Below, piece by piece: positions 1 to 9,752 of a stretch of 64,000 nucleotides of DNA. Numbering within the stretch: position 1 is the first letter of the stretch; every line of letters starts with the position of its first letter. Made by a program: the position numbers and the translations under genes. The notes beneath the pieces were generated by a model that was given only the letters and a program-made list of their open reading frames with translations, was not told where the DNA came from and ran no database searches. The stretch is from Basidiobolus meristosporus CBS 931.73 (Eukaryota; Basidiobolomycota; Basidiobolomycetes; Basidiobolales; Basidiobolaceae): the NCBI GenBank assembly GCA_002104905.1, contig MCFE01000251.1, positions 49,887-113,886 of the forward strand, given 5' to 3'.

Positions 1-2
1 TA

Positions 3-2099
3 CGGAAGAGAAGCCGTACCGGACACAAAAGAGAAGAAGGCATCAAAAGACAGAGTCCCTTGCCAGGAGGCCAACAGGACTCAGTCAATCTAAGCCCTCC
101 AATCAGGACAATTGAAGTGCGGAAGAAGAAGCGTCAACATGATGCTTCTAGAGAGGAGGCAAAGGAACCTGTAGTAGAGGTTCCGTCAAAAGGAAAGAGC
201 GCGGAATTAGGTGAAGAAGTACGGAATGAACCTTGGGAAGAAGTGTTAAAGCGAACGAAGTACGCTAGCACGTCTTCCCATGGCCTATTCCCCATAATGA
301 AGGTACTAGAGCAAACCAAGGCAACCCTCCCAATAACCAATTTACTGGGACTGGCCCCGGCTCTAGTCAAGGAACTGATAGAGGGATTGAAGGAGATAAC
401 AACCCTCCATGTCAACCAGACGGTCCTGCAAAAACGGAATAAAGGTACATATGTAAAGGTACGTATAGAGAATAAGGAGATTCTTGCCCTTATCAACACA
501 GGATCCTCTATGTTCATCATGTCAGAGTCATTAGCAAAACGTCTAAAACTAAATATAGTCCCCAACGACACCATTTGAGTACGGCTAGCGAATGACCAAC
601 TGGATACAACGGTAGTTGTGGTGCCTAATTGCCCCATTCAGCTAGGCAACTTGATAATACGCCAAGATGTCGTGGTCCTACCCGTCGCAGCCAACAACTT
701 ACTCATTGGCGAGAGTTGGTTTATCCAACATAAGATGGATATACTTTACAGTGCATCTGAACTCAGGTGGGATACCAAGAGTATCCCACTGATTCATATC
801 ACCGATGAGAGCAAGGCGCGTAGCAACAGTGTGACAATCGAAGAGGTGAAACCATCGCACTCTCCGATCATCACACAAAAGGTGATAAAAATACCACCTG
901 CCAGTGAGACGGCGATCTCATTAGAAACACCAATAGCTTATTCAATGAGCGGAAGAATGATAACCGCAGCAAAAGCATCCGAGCAACTGGAAGGAATCTT
1001 GATCCCTAAAGTATGGATACCACCAAAATTTGAAACGCAAAGCCTGAAATGCTTAGTGGTTAACAACAGGCAACACATGGTGACATTGCCTAGAGGAGTG
1101 CCATTGTTAAACTTAGAGGAAGTTGACGGAAACGACCAAGGACCACCTCCAAACAAAGAACCAGAAGAAGAACTCCCCAAACTAGATGTGGACCCCGGTC
1201 TACCGCCTACGTTACAAGACAAATTCCTAGAAGGAATATGTCCGCTTGCCCAAGTATTCTCTAAGAACCAAGTAATTGGTCATATACCTGGGGTATATCA
1301 CCAAATCCACCTTGCCGACAAATACCCCATCAAGCAAAAAGCCTATAGGAATTTGAAAATTGACACAGACTATATCAAAGATACGATTGAAACTTTATTA
1401 AAAGACGACATCATTACAGAGAGCCAGTCTCCGTGGGCCTCCCCCGTAGTGATAGTCCCAAAGAAAGACGGAAAGCAATGCTTTTGCATCAACTACCGGA
1501 AATTGAACGCCGTCACCCAGAAGGACGTGTATCCGCTACCGCGAATAGACGACCTCTTGGACAGATTAATTGGAGCTAAATATTTTAGCTCTCTTGACTT
1601 AATCTCCAGGTATTGGCAAGTAGAAGTAGCCCCGGAAGATCGACCCAAAACCGCTTTTATAACATTGTTTGGATTATACAAATGGAACCAACTACCCTTT
1701 GGCTTGTGCAATGCCCCCGCTACGTTCCAAAGGATGATCGACAAAGTGCTAGGAAATCTACAATGGGAATGCGCCCTTGTGTATCTGGACAACATCACGA
1801 TATATTCCCCCAATGTAGAAGAACATATACACAATGTGCAACGTATCCTGACATCCCTCCTCGAGAACCAACTCAAACTACATCCCAAGAAGTGCCATTT
1901 CCTGTATACAAAATTGTTGTTCCTGGGCCACGAGATCTCGGCAGATGGAATATACCCATCTATGTCACTCCTGAAAGCCGTTCAAAATGCACCTGCACCA
2001 AAGGACATTAATGCAGTGTTGGGATTCCTAGGATTAGCCGGCTACTATCGCCGCTTTGTCAAAAACTTTGCGACGATAGCAGCCCCCTATACAAATTGA
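3..2099 (+). pseudogene. Ty3 pol fragment: aspartic protease and reverse transcriptase
   Basis: One frame stays open from the window edge, interrupted only by TGA at 576-578. The retropepsin motif is ILALINTGSS: the catalytic Asp of the usual DTG is Asn (codon 495-497). The RT follows, with the KKDGKQC block, SSLDL (motif A), LPFGLCNAPATFQ and YLDN in place of the YLDD active site (Asn codon 1791-1793). LGHEIS and GLAGYYRRF mark the end of RT and the connection domain. The frame ends at 2099 because one C appears missing from the run at 2083-2087; RNase H continues in another frame. Enzyme functions in the intact family are Gag/Pol processing and cDNA synthesis; this copy should have neither. 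Confidence 0.92.
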
Positions 2100-3256
2100 C
2101 GCAAAAGGGCCAGTGTTTTGTATGGTCGGAGCCTCAAAAGAGAGCATTTGATCAGCTGAAACATTCCCTGACGTCACCGCCAGTGTTACAATTTCCCAAT
2201 TGGGATGCGAGATTTTTTATTAACTGTGATGGAAGCCTCACCGGTATAGGCGCCGTACTGGGACAATACCACCAACCCGGCAAATTCCACCCGATCGGTT
2301 ACGTGAGCCGTTTGCTAAACAAACACAAACGCCACTACCCCGTTACCGAGATAGAATGTCTGGCTGTTGTTTATTCAATTAAACAATTCCATACATACAT
2401 ACATGGTTGCCGATTCACGATAGTAACGGACCACAGCGCACTGGTCTGGCTGATGAAAACTAAAGACTTTACCGGCCAACTAGCACATTGGGCCCTACAA
2501 CTACAGCAATACAACTTTGAAATAGTTCACCGCGCTGGCAAGAAACACCAGGACGCAGACTTCCTCAGTCGCTATCCCGTTTGCCAAATACGTGTCAGTG
2601 ATGAGTACAAGGACGTAATCTGCTTTAAAAAGAAAGGGAGGTATCCCAAACACGTCGTTACAAGCAAACAGAAGAGAGAATTTCGAAGGAAATGGTGTCA
2701 GTACAAAGTACAAGAAAATCAACTATGGTTCCTCCAAGGACAGTCCAGAGCCAAGGTACCCCCACTAGCAGCCCGTGAAGAAATCATACAAGAAAGACAT
2801 ATGTCATTAGGACACGCTAACCCCCTAACGACATATAAGATGTTAAGAAAAACGTTTTATTGGCGAAAAATGATGACCGACGTTACAAATACGTTACAAA
2901 GATGCACCACTTGCAAAAGATTCAACCGGAGTCAGAAGATAGGGACAACTGCACCAATACCGGTTGACCTGCCCTTCCACCAAGTAGGGATCGACTTTGT
3001 TGGCCCCTTTATGAAAACAAAGAAAGGAGAACAATACATAATAATTGCTACTGATTATTTCTCAAAATGGGTAGAAGCCCAAGCCGTCCGCAATAAAGAT
3101 CAGAAGACAACCGCCCGATTCATTCTAGAACACCTCATCTGCCGACATGGATATCCTCAGATACTCCTGTCCAACAATGGTGGTTCCTTCCTGAACAACA
3201 CCGTGGCCCACCTGTGCAAAATGATGGGCGTGAAACAAGTCTTCACGGCCGCGTAG
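2096..3256 (+). pseudogene. Ty3 pol fragment: RNase H and integrase N-terminal part
   Basis: The RNase H domain shows GIGAVLGQ, the ITEIECLAVV-like acidic helix (TEIECLAVVYSIKQF) and VTDHSALVWLM, then the HQDADFLSR end of the domain. It is followed by the HHCC zinc-binding module of integrase (H-x3-H at HMSLGH, C-x2-C at CTTC) and the start of the catalytic core with IDFVGPF. The second core Asp is Asn: LLSNNGGSF, codon 3173-3175. The frame stops at TAG just after FTAA, exactly where intact relatives continue into the Tyr-His-Pro stretch and the third catalytic acid. Part of the core has therefore been deleted here. Confidence 0.9.
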
Positions 3257-3615
3257 GTGTCCCCCTGACAACACATAACGACTATATAGAAAGGTTGATA
3301 CACCGTATCGCCCACCTATACATAAAAGTATTTGAAAATGTCGACAAGCACCTTCCCCCTCCACCCAAAAATGAGAAACTAACGAGACAAAAGTGGAAAC
3401 CAGGCAATAAGGTGTGGTACGACCAAACCGTTGCAGGCCTCAAGTTCCGCCCACGATTTACACCCCAATGGATTGGCCCATGCACCGTTATCAGTTTGGA
3501 CCACGGACCAAAGTACACCATCACCCTGAATAATAAGACAATCAGCAACGTAGCGCCAGCCCATCTGAAACCGTTTCATGATGATCCACCGATCATCACT
3601 GAGACCGAAGTGTGA
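3257..3615 (+). pseudogene. Ty3 integrase C-terminal (GPY/F) fragment
   Basis: After the deletion point, a shifted frame encodes the tail of integrase: KWKPGNKVWYDQT, then PQWIGPCTVISLDHGPKYTI, which is the GPY/F module found in the C-terminal domain of Ty3/gypsy integrases, then SNVAPAHLKPF. The frame closes with TGA at 3613-3615. No chromodomain is visible. In intact elements this module helps target-DNA binding. The fragment lies in series with the upstream integrase part and belongs to the same copy. Confidence 0.85.
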
Positions 3616-3720
3616 TTAAACGATTATCAGGACAAGGATAGAGGAAGACACGGGATACATTCAAAGTTTATTAGAGGAGATTTTAGTCAATATAGGTACA
3701 AATAATATGCGCGAGGGAGT

Positions 3721-4914
3721 TTGCCCAAAGGGGAGAACAAAAGAATGCATATGGAAAGCACCGAAGGAAACAGTTCACCCAAAACTGGCGATACCCCTCC
3801 CACTAGCAAGAACCAAGATGATATCGAAAACAAAACCGACCTGCAAGTGTTAAGAGATATGGTACGAGCGTTATGTACAACAAGAGCCACCTATGAAGAG
3901 TCGTTTGCCGGAGCAGTCACGCTAATACGAGACACAATCAGAGAGGGACAAGACAAGTTACCCACGCCAATACAAAGCATGGAGATACTACCCAAGAAGA
4001 CCGTGTACCACCTAAGAGGAGGTTCCTTGATCATTAAGGAGAAGGACACCGCGCTGATTCCCGTATCCATACTGGACACAGTCAGACAGAAGACACAAGG
4101 AATCAACTGTCGCGCCCTCACAAGACCTTGAGAGCCCCCCTGTTTCGTTGCATACTTGCCATTAATAGGTACCACGGTTGTTGAGGTATTCGCAGACCTG
4201 GTACGAGCTGCAAGAGCACCAGAAGTAGAACTCCCGATCAAAGGACTCCTCCGAGAAATTCGCGAACATCTCGAACCACATTTCCAAGAAGGAACCATCT
4301 TAGAGAAGATACGCGAACGGATTAAATACACCGGCCAGTTAACCCATGCAATCCACCAAGTTGCTGTGTTACAACTATTACAGTGGTTTACCATAGGACA
4401 ACTCAGGAATCAGTACAAAGTCCAACTCCAAGAAGCCGAAGAAACCGCCGCGGATTCTGTAGAAACCATGAGGCAAGTACGAAAGCGCCTCGATTGCACC
4501 ACAGTTTCTACGGAAGAACTACAATACGTCTTGGAAGAAGCAAAAACTCGTTATTGACAATGGGTGACTGCCAACCGAGTGTACGCCCTCTTCAAAAGGT
4601 CCCCCGCTGTCATATTGAACACAAAAAGGACAAGCCCCGATAACGTTTGCAAGATAATGAAGCAAGACTTTATCGCGCTATTGCACCTTTTCTTGTTCTC
4701 CAACCCTCCTGAGGAACTTACCCAGAACCCTATGGTTTGCCAACTATTTGGCTCTGTGGAAAACATCCCTCAAGCAACACAGGCCGCACCCCACTTGGCC
4801 GCCAAATGGTATCAGGTACTTGCCCGCGATCCCCTCGCAAGTGACAACCAGCAATGGTACTACGGTGACTCCCCATGCTCTGTAAACAAAATCGATCCTG
4901 GAGAAGCGAGTTAG
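3721..4914 (+). pseudogene. Extra ORF downstream of integrase in the Ty3 element, two in-frame TGA stops
   Basis: A single frame runs from about 3721 to a TAG at 4912-4914 and is broken only by TGA at 4129-4131 and 4555-4557. Its length, near 398 codons, and its position between integrase and the candidate 3' LTR are what an env-like or accessory third ORF would occupy. I see no signal peptide or transmembrane segment, so an envelope is not supported. The middle part is rich in Glu/Arg/Lys with likely coiled-coil (ADLVRAARAPEVELPIKGLL and following). I do not recognise the family. Both stops are preceded by T, consistent with TCGA turned into TTGA, as at position 576. Confidence 0.7.
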
Positions 4915-4958
4915 TCAAAGAACTTTGAGGACAAAGCTCCCACTTAACCCCCGGGATA

Positions 4959-5281
4959 TGTGAGTACTCAATGTAGTACCCACTCTTTGCCCAAGAGTTC
5001 TCCCAAGAGTTCCCTCCAGAGTCCTACCCAAAGTCCTCCAGTACCCTCCCTATGATTCCCCCACGCATCCTCCCCTCCTATCCCTGCCCTTATCTAGTTA
5101 GAACACTTACCATAACAGGAAGGTGTTCACACCCCTATTTTATAACACATTGTCTATTGTCTAAGCCCCCCCAAGTGATATATATATCTACCCAATTGAA
5201 CCAGGAAGAACAACGAGATTTGGACAAAATAAACAGAAGTCTTTATTACCTTGCTACCTTCTATCGGAAGCTATTCTGAAC
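4959..5281 (+). repeat. Candidate 3' LTR of the Ty3 element
   Basis: After the last ORF the sequence becomes non-coding and begins a TGTGAGTACTC block at about 4959. It contains a TATA-like stretch (GATATATATATC, about 5178-5189) and a Tyr-rich block, and passes through GCTATTCTGAACCA at about 5268-5281. Start (TG), promoter-like core and position after the last ORF fit an LTR of about 320 bp. The partner 5' LTR is outside the window, so the borders cannot be tested here. Confidence 0.4.
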
Positions 5282-6870
5282 CAAGTGGTACTGACTTGAC
5301 CTACAAGCTCTCCCACTCACCAAGTACAGTCAGTAATAACCCACACAGGGTACCTGATCTTTTGGTGAGATATATTGGGTAAATCCCAACAAAGAATATG
5401 GGCAGGATATTCTAGGATACATAGACTATGGCCTAGGCAACCAAGTCAATGGAGTGTTTAGGTATGGCTGCAGATTTTGTAACAGTATATTGGCGCCCAT
5501 AACCTGCTGTGAGAGTTCTGGGGGTAAGCATCAAGTTGATGGCACTATACTGGTGAGATACAACGGGGTATTATGTCAATATCCAGGTGTCAATTGGGTG
5601 ATGTCGATTGTATGTTGCCCACATGTATACACTGCCAATAATACAAGGGGTATAGCAACTTGGCAAGCATCTCCTCCTGAAACTGGGTGTCACCTTGATG
5701 GAGGTATGTCCATCTCAGCAGGTATGCCTGCATCTTGAGACAGATGCGCAATGAGCAATAGCAGCATTTGGCTTTCGAATCACCACACGTGAAACACCCG
5801 TGAGGAGGTTCATTTCATGGATTTTCAGAGATCATGCACTCATATCATCCTGTGGCATTGAGAGGAATACAAAGGTCCAGATGAACTTATGCAAACTACG
5901 ATCTGGTACCCAAGAAGATACCATGCCCGGGGCTAGTTGGATGAGTAGAAGGGATTCAATAACTCCCAGGACTGGACGAATTTGAGGGATTGGCCGATAG
6001 TGTGCCGACCAAACATCAAGTCCGTTATCCCAAAATCCAGGGGATTGCGAAGTGAAAACTGGGAGGACATACCAAAAATCCGGTAAATAATCCCTCCCCC
6101 CCCCCCAAAGGTTTGCGCCTCGGCTGGCCGGAACCAGATTCAAATGCAATCGGAAGGTCCTACCCGAACCTTGCTTTAGCCCGGTAAGGCAACCGGTGAA
6201 AACCGATGCAAGGGGAACTAGGATTTTGGAAACGTCTCGGAGTCATTGAAGGGTGCCAATTCTCTACCTGATTCGGCCAAGTCCAAACTCGGGCCAAACA
6301 ATAGAATACCACCCGGGGGCAATCCATTTGTTTCCAACAAAAACCACCACCATGTGGCTCCTGATCACCCTCAAGCACCCGGGTTCGTCACCTACCCTTA
6401 CTTGCCCCTCATTGTACTCGATGTACCATGAGTGGGAATCATGATGGTTGATGATTACAAGGCCAGCAGCACTTTTCGTTCGATTCGTACCTTGGCAAAA
6501 CCTCCATCTGTTGCTCGCTAATGTCATACCCTGTGCCAGACTTCTTAGCAAAGGGATTCGGCAAGTATTCGAAAGGATGTTGGAAACACGGGATTGTGCT
6601 TTCCAGCGATAAAATGTGGTGAGGAATGGGGATTTCCTACCCTGCCACGCCGCACCATATCTGGATATGTAAAAATTAGAGGAACCTTGAACTTTATCAA
6701 CTGCACCCGGATTTGGATTTGGTGAGTGTTGGATAATACGCTCCTTTCCTTTTAAATCTCATACTTTATGACAGATTAGGCTCAAAGCAATGCTCAATAA
6801 GTACATTCAGTGGAATATTTGGTCAAGTGATAGCAAATACAAAATTGTGGAGGCTGGATGGCCATCAAAC
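5282..6870. other. Non-coding stretch with a diverged dispersed repeat
   Basis: No convincing gene. About 5377-5500 is similar to 25769-25900 (shared blocks such as GTAAATCCC-ACAA-GAAT and TTTAGGT followed by CAACAGT-TAT), which suggests two old copies of a dispersed repeat. A run of 11 C lies at 6096-6106. Short ORFs (for example 5832-6149 on the minus strand) have no recognisable motif. Confidence 0.6.
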
Positions 6871-7615
6871 TTATTTGGAAGAAAGAGCTACAACACCAGG
6901 AAGTTCCTTACCCTCCAACAATTCCAAGGAGGCACCTCCACCAGTGGAGACGTGGCTAATGTTATCCACCTGTCCCCATTTCTTGGCAGCAGTAGCAGTA
7001 TCACCACCGCCAACAATGGTAGTGGCACCATTCTTGGTGGCTTCAACGACGGCATCAAGGGCAGCCTTGGTGCCCTTATCGAACTTCTCGAATTCGAACA
7101 CTCCGAGTGGGCCATTCCAGAGGATAGTCTTGGCTTCCAAGATAGCTTTGCGGTTGATTTCGTTACTCTTCTCACCGCAATCCAAACCTTGCCAGCCACT
7201 TGGGATACCGGTCTCGTCAGTAGCGTAGCCAGTGTTGGCATCCTTGTCGAATTTATCGGCAGTCACGTAGTCAACTGGAAGATAAAGTTGAACGTTGTTC
7301 TTCTTGGCCTTCTCAACAAGGTCCTTAACGATCTCAGCACCAGCTTTGTCGAACAAGGAGTTTCCGATTTCGACATTTTCGAGAGTTTTCTTGAAAGTAT
7401 ATGCCATGCCTCCACCAATGATCATGCCATCGACTTTGTCAAGCAAATTGTCAATCAACTGGATTTTGTCAGATACCTTGGCGCCACCAAGGATGGAAAG
7501 GAATGGACGTTCAGGGGATTCCAAGGCCTTGGAGAAGAAGTCCAACTCTTTCTTCATAAGGAAGCCAGCAGCGCGGACTGGGAGATCTACGCCGACCATA
7601 GAGCTGTGGGCACGG

Positions 7616-7646
<31 letters not shown>

Positions 7647-8127
7647 TCTCGCCGAGTTTGGTAAGAGAATCACGGAATGCTTTGACAGATTCAGAAGAGG
7701 CCTTGGTCTTATTGCCTTCCTTATCCTTGGAGGAACCTTCCTCCTCGATATGGAAACGAAGATTCTCCAAAAGAATGACCTTGCCGTCCTTGGCTTCGGT
7801 ACAGGTCTTCTCAACCTCGGCACCAACGCAGTCGTTGAGGAAGGTCACCTCACGATCCAAAAGCTTGCTGAGCTCTTCAGCAACAGGTTTCAAGGAGTAT
7901 TTGGAAACTGCTTGGCCATTAGGACGACCAAGATGGCTCATCAAGATAACTGCCGAGGCACCGTTGTCGAGAACATGCTTGATGGTAGGCAAGGCGGCAA
8001 CGATACGTTGATTGTTGCTAATTTTACCGTCGGCAAAGGGGACGTTGAAGTCAACACGAATCAAGACTCTCTTTCCCTTGACATCGACGTCAGTAACGCC
8101 AAGTTTGCTGCTAAGGTTATTGGACAT
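6871..8127 (-). CDS. PGK1: Phosphoglycerate kinase
   Basis: Catalyses the reversible transfer of phosphate from 1,3-bisphosphoglycerate to ADP in glycolysis (cytosol). The product is 418 aa, the usual length for fungal PGK, in a single exon. N-terminal RVDFNVP (24-30) and SHLGRP (64-69) bind the 3-phosphoglycerate side. [18 protein letters not shown] and GGGDTATA are the nucleotide-side motifs of the C-terminal lobe; the domain order and spacing are normal. The frame is open 25 codons upstream, but the Met at 8125-8127 gives the conserved N terminus ([13 protein letters not shown]). A pyrimidine-rich leader and a TATA box precede it. Absence of introns is notable beside intron-rich neighbours. 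Strong codon bias makes a 474-codon open frame on the other strand, which is not a gene. Confidence 0.98.
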
Positions 8128-8180
8128 GATAGGAAATTGTCGAAAAGGAGGATGGCTCACCCCATCGGGCCCTACGTTAG

Positions 8181-8187
8181 TTTTATA
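8181..8187 (-). promoter_or_regulatory. TATA box of the PGK gene
   Basis: TATAAAA on the minus strand, about 55 nt upstream of the PGK start codon. Between them lies a CT-rich leader (CCATCCTCCTTTTCG), typical of strongly expressed fungal glycolytic genes. Confidence 0.6.
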
Positions 8188-9752
8188 CCTGGATTGGGCC
8201 AATGGAGCCGGTAATTACCACGGCCTAGCATTGAAAGATCCGTTACAAGAAAGGAAACATAATATATAATCCGGATCGATTACTAGCATTGATGATTGAA
8301 ACGGCTCGCTATTTTCTAATGAATCTGCCACGCATAAATCTAGGCTGATCATAAATGCGCGGATTCACAGATATGATCAGCGATGAATAACACTCGGACT
8401 TGGTTGAAGTTGTCTGGGAGCAGCGGATGGGGTTGGTTTCATGACTCTCGAGAGAACCACGCAGGGATGTGCAGGTCTAATTGGACTGCCTAGCGATGAC
8501 GAGGTAAGCCACACCACCATTTTCTGTTGAGTAGCATTTGAATCTTCGCCGAACTAGTCTTGCGTCATGGAAGTTACTAGAAAGCGACTGATTTAGATCC
8601 ACTCATCTCCATGACGCGGATGTGGCGAGCAAGTTGCTGGGGACCGTAGAGCCTGATCACTGGAGCATTGTACAACATTAACTCCGCGAGAATGGGGTGG
8701 ATTTGAATCTAGGATTCACAAACACCCATCAAACGATTAGTGCCGGTAGATTCGGAATGTCGATGATTGAAGTTGAATCTGATTGAATTCGGTATAAACG
8801 CTTATCAATCATTGATAAGCTTGTGTGCTCATATTGGCCTGCATGTTCGAGATGTAGTCTTTTATAGTGTAGTGAATTGACCTGATTGTTGATGACGGTC
8901 CATATGGCTTAGGATATTCTCCGTACCACGAATCACGGCGCCAGTATTTTGATGAGCTGTAAACTATGATGGGTTATTTACAACGTTGATCAATGAATCT
9001 GGCTTCTCCATGTAGTTCATGCTCGTTATCATGCAGAGAATATGCCCTACGATTTTGCCAAGACGCAGTGGCTCCTTGGTTAGATACTGATGGATGGACA
9101 TGGTTACAATGGCCTGGTAGAGGAGTGTTCGAAAGCAAATCGGGACTTCTGGTAGCAAGTGAAGTGGAATTCGCTGGTAAGGTGTTTGAGCAGCAAAAGT
9201 GTGCTCAGAGACGTCTAAAGAGTTTGTATACGAGATCATTTGAGCACTGCATGACTTCAAACGGCAATACATCATGGAAATGCCAAACGTAGGGGGACAA
9301 TTGGTAGGTCTAAAGTTCCCTCCAACAGTTATGGATTGATATGTATGCATCGAGCGTCGCAAGACACATGCAGCCAACTGCTTACTTCTGGCAATACCGA
9401 AGGATAATAAATAAACCCCTTAGTGTAGTCAACAAAGCCCAGCAGCTTCGCGCCCACTTTCAAGGTTGGCGGCTTTACTAAAGCAATGTATTCGATTGGT
9501 ACTTGGTGTATTCTATTCATGGACGCGCAATAAGGCCGTGTCCAGATATTTACATTACAAAAGATGTCAACGATGGCACAAGCGAAGCTAAGTAAATATT
9601 CAGGATGGTTTTCGAAATGATTGCTTCGTAGAAATAGGTGAATGAAGCTATAGACAGTTCAGTGCAGATTGCCGAGCAAGCAACGACGCGAAATTGGTAT
9701 TACAATAGGATCGACGGGGCAGACGTAGGAAGTCAAGTGAAGCCACGAGATT
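8188..9752. other. Intergenic region between PGK and the PWWP gene
   Basis: No supported gene. It holds a perfect 21-bp palindrome at 8800-8820. An open frame on the minus strand (8964 to about 9350) has ATG codons inside it but no recognisable motif and no clear promoter, so it is left as unassigned. Confidence 0.5.
8800..8820. repeat. Perfect inverted repeat, 10-bp arms
   Basis: GCTTATCAAT, one spacer base, ATTGATAAGC. The arms match at every position. It lies in the shared upstream/downstream space of PGK and the PWWP gene and could be a dimeric protein binding site or a chance hairpin. Confidence 0.6.

Larger units (their letters stand above)
1..5281 (+). mobile_element. Ty3/gypsy LTR retrotransposon, 3' portion, inactive
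   Basis: The domain order protease, reverse transcriptase, RNase H, integrase on one strand is the Ty3/gypsy order. The window opens inside the gag-pol reading frame, so the 5' LTR and most of gag lie outside. The copy is dead: an in-frame TGA at 576-578, a one-base frameshift in a C run at about 2083-2087, an internal deletion in integrase at about 3255, and substitutions at catalytic Asp codons in protease, RT and integrase. A further ORF of about 400 codons with two TGA stops follows integrase before a candidate 3' LTR. Family placement is from motifs; element borders on the 3' side are tentative. Confidence 0.93.

Noticed and set aside
6096-6106. Run of 11 C that might be another LINE tail
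   Set aside because: The adjacent sequence lacks the AATAAAGATTT and terminal-hairpin context on either strand.
6790-8214. 474-codon open frame on the + strand
   Set aside because: It lies exactly antisense to phosphoglycerate kinase. Strong codon bias of PGK keeps the opposite frame open; the product has no recognisable domain.
8964-9377. Minus-strand frame of about 137 codons
   Set aside because: First codon is not ATG, no motif, no splice pattern or promoter; within chance length for this composition.
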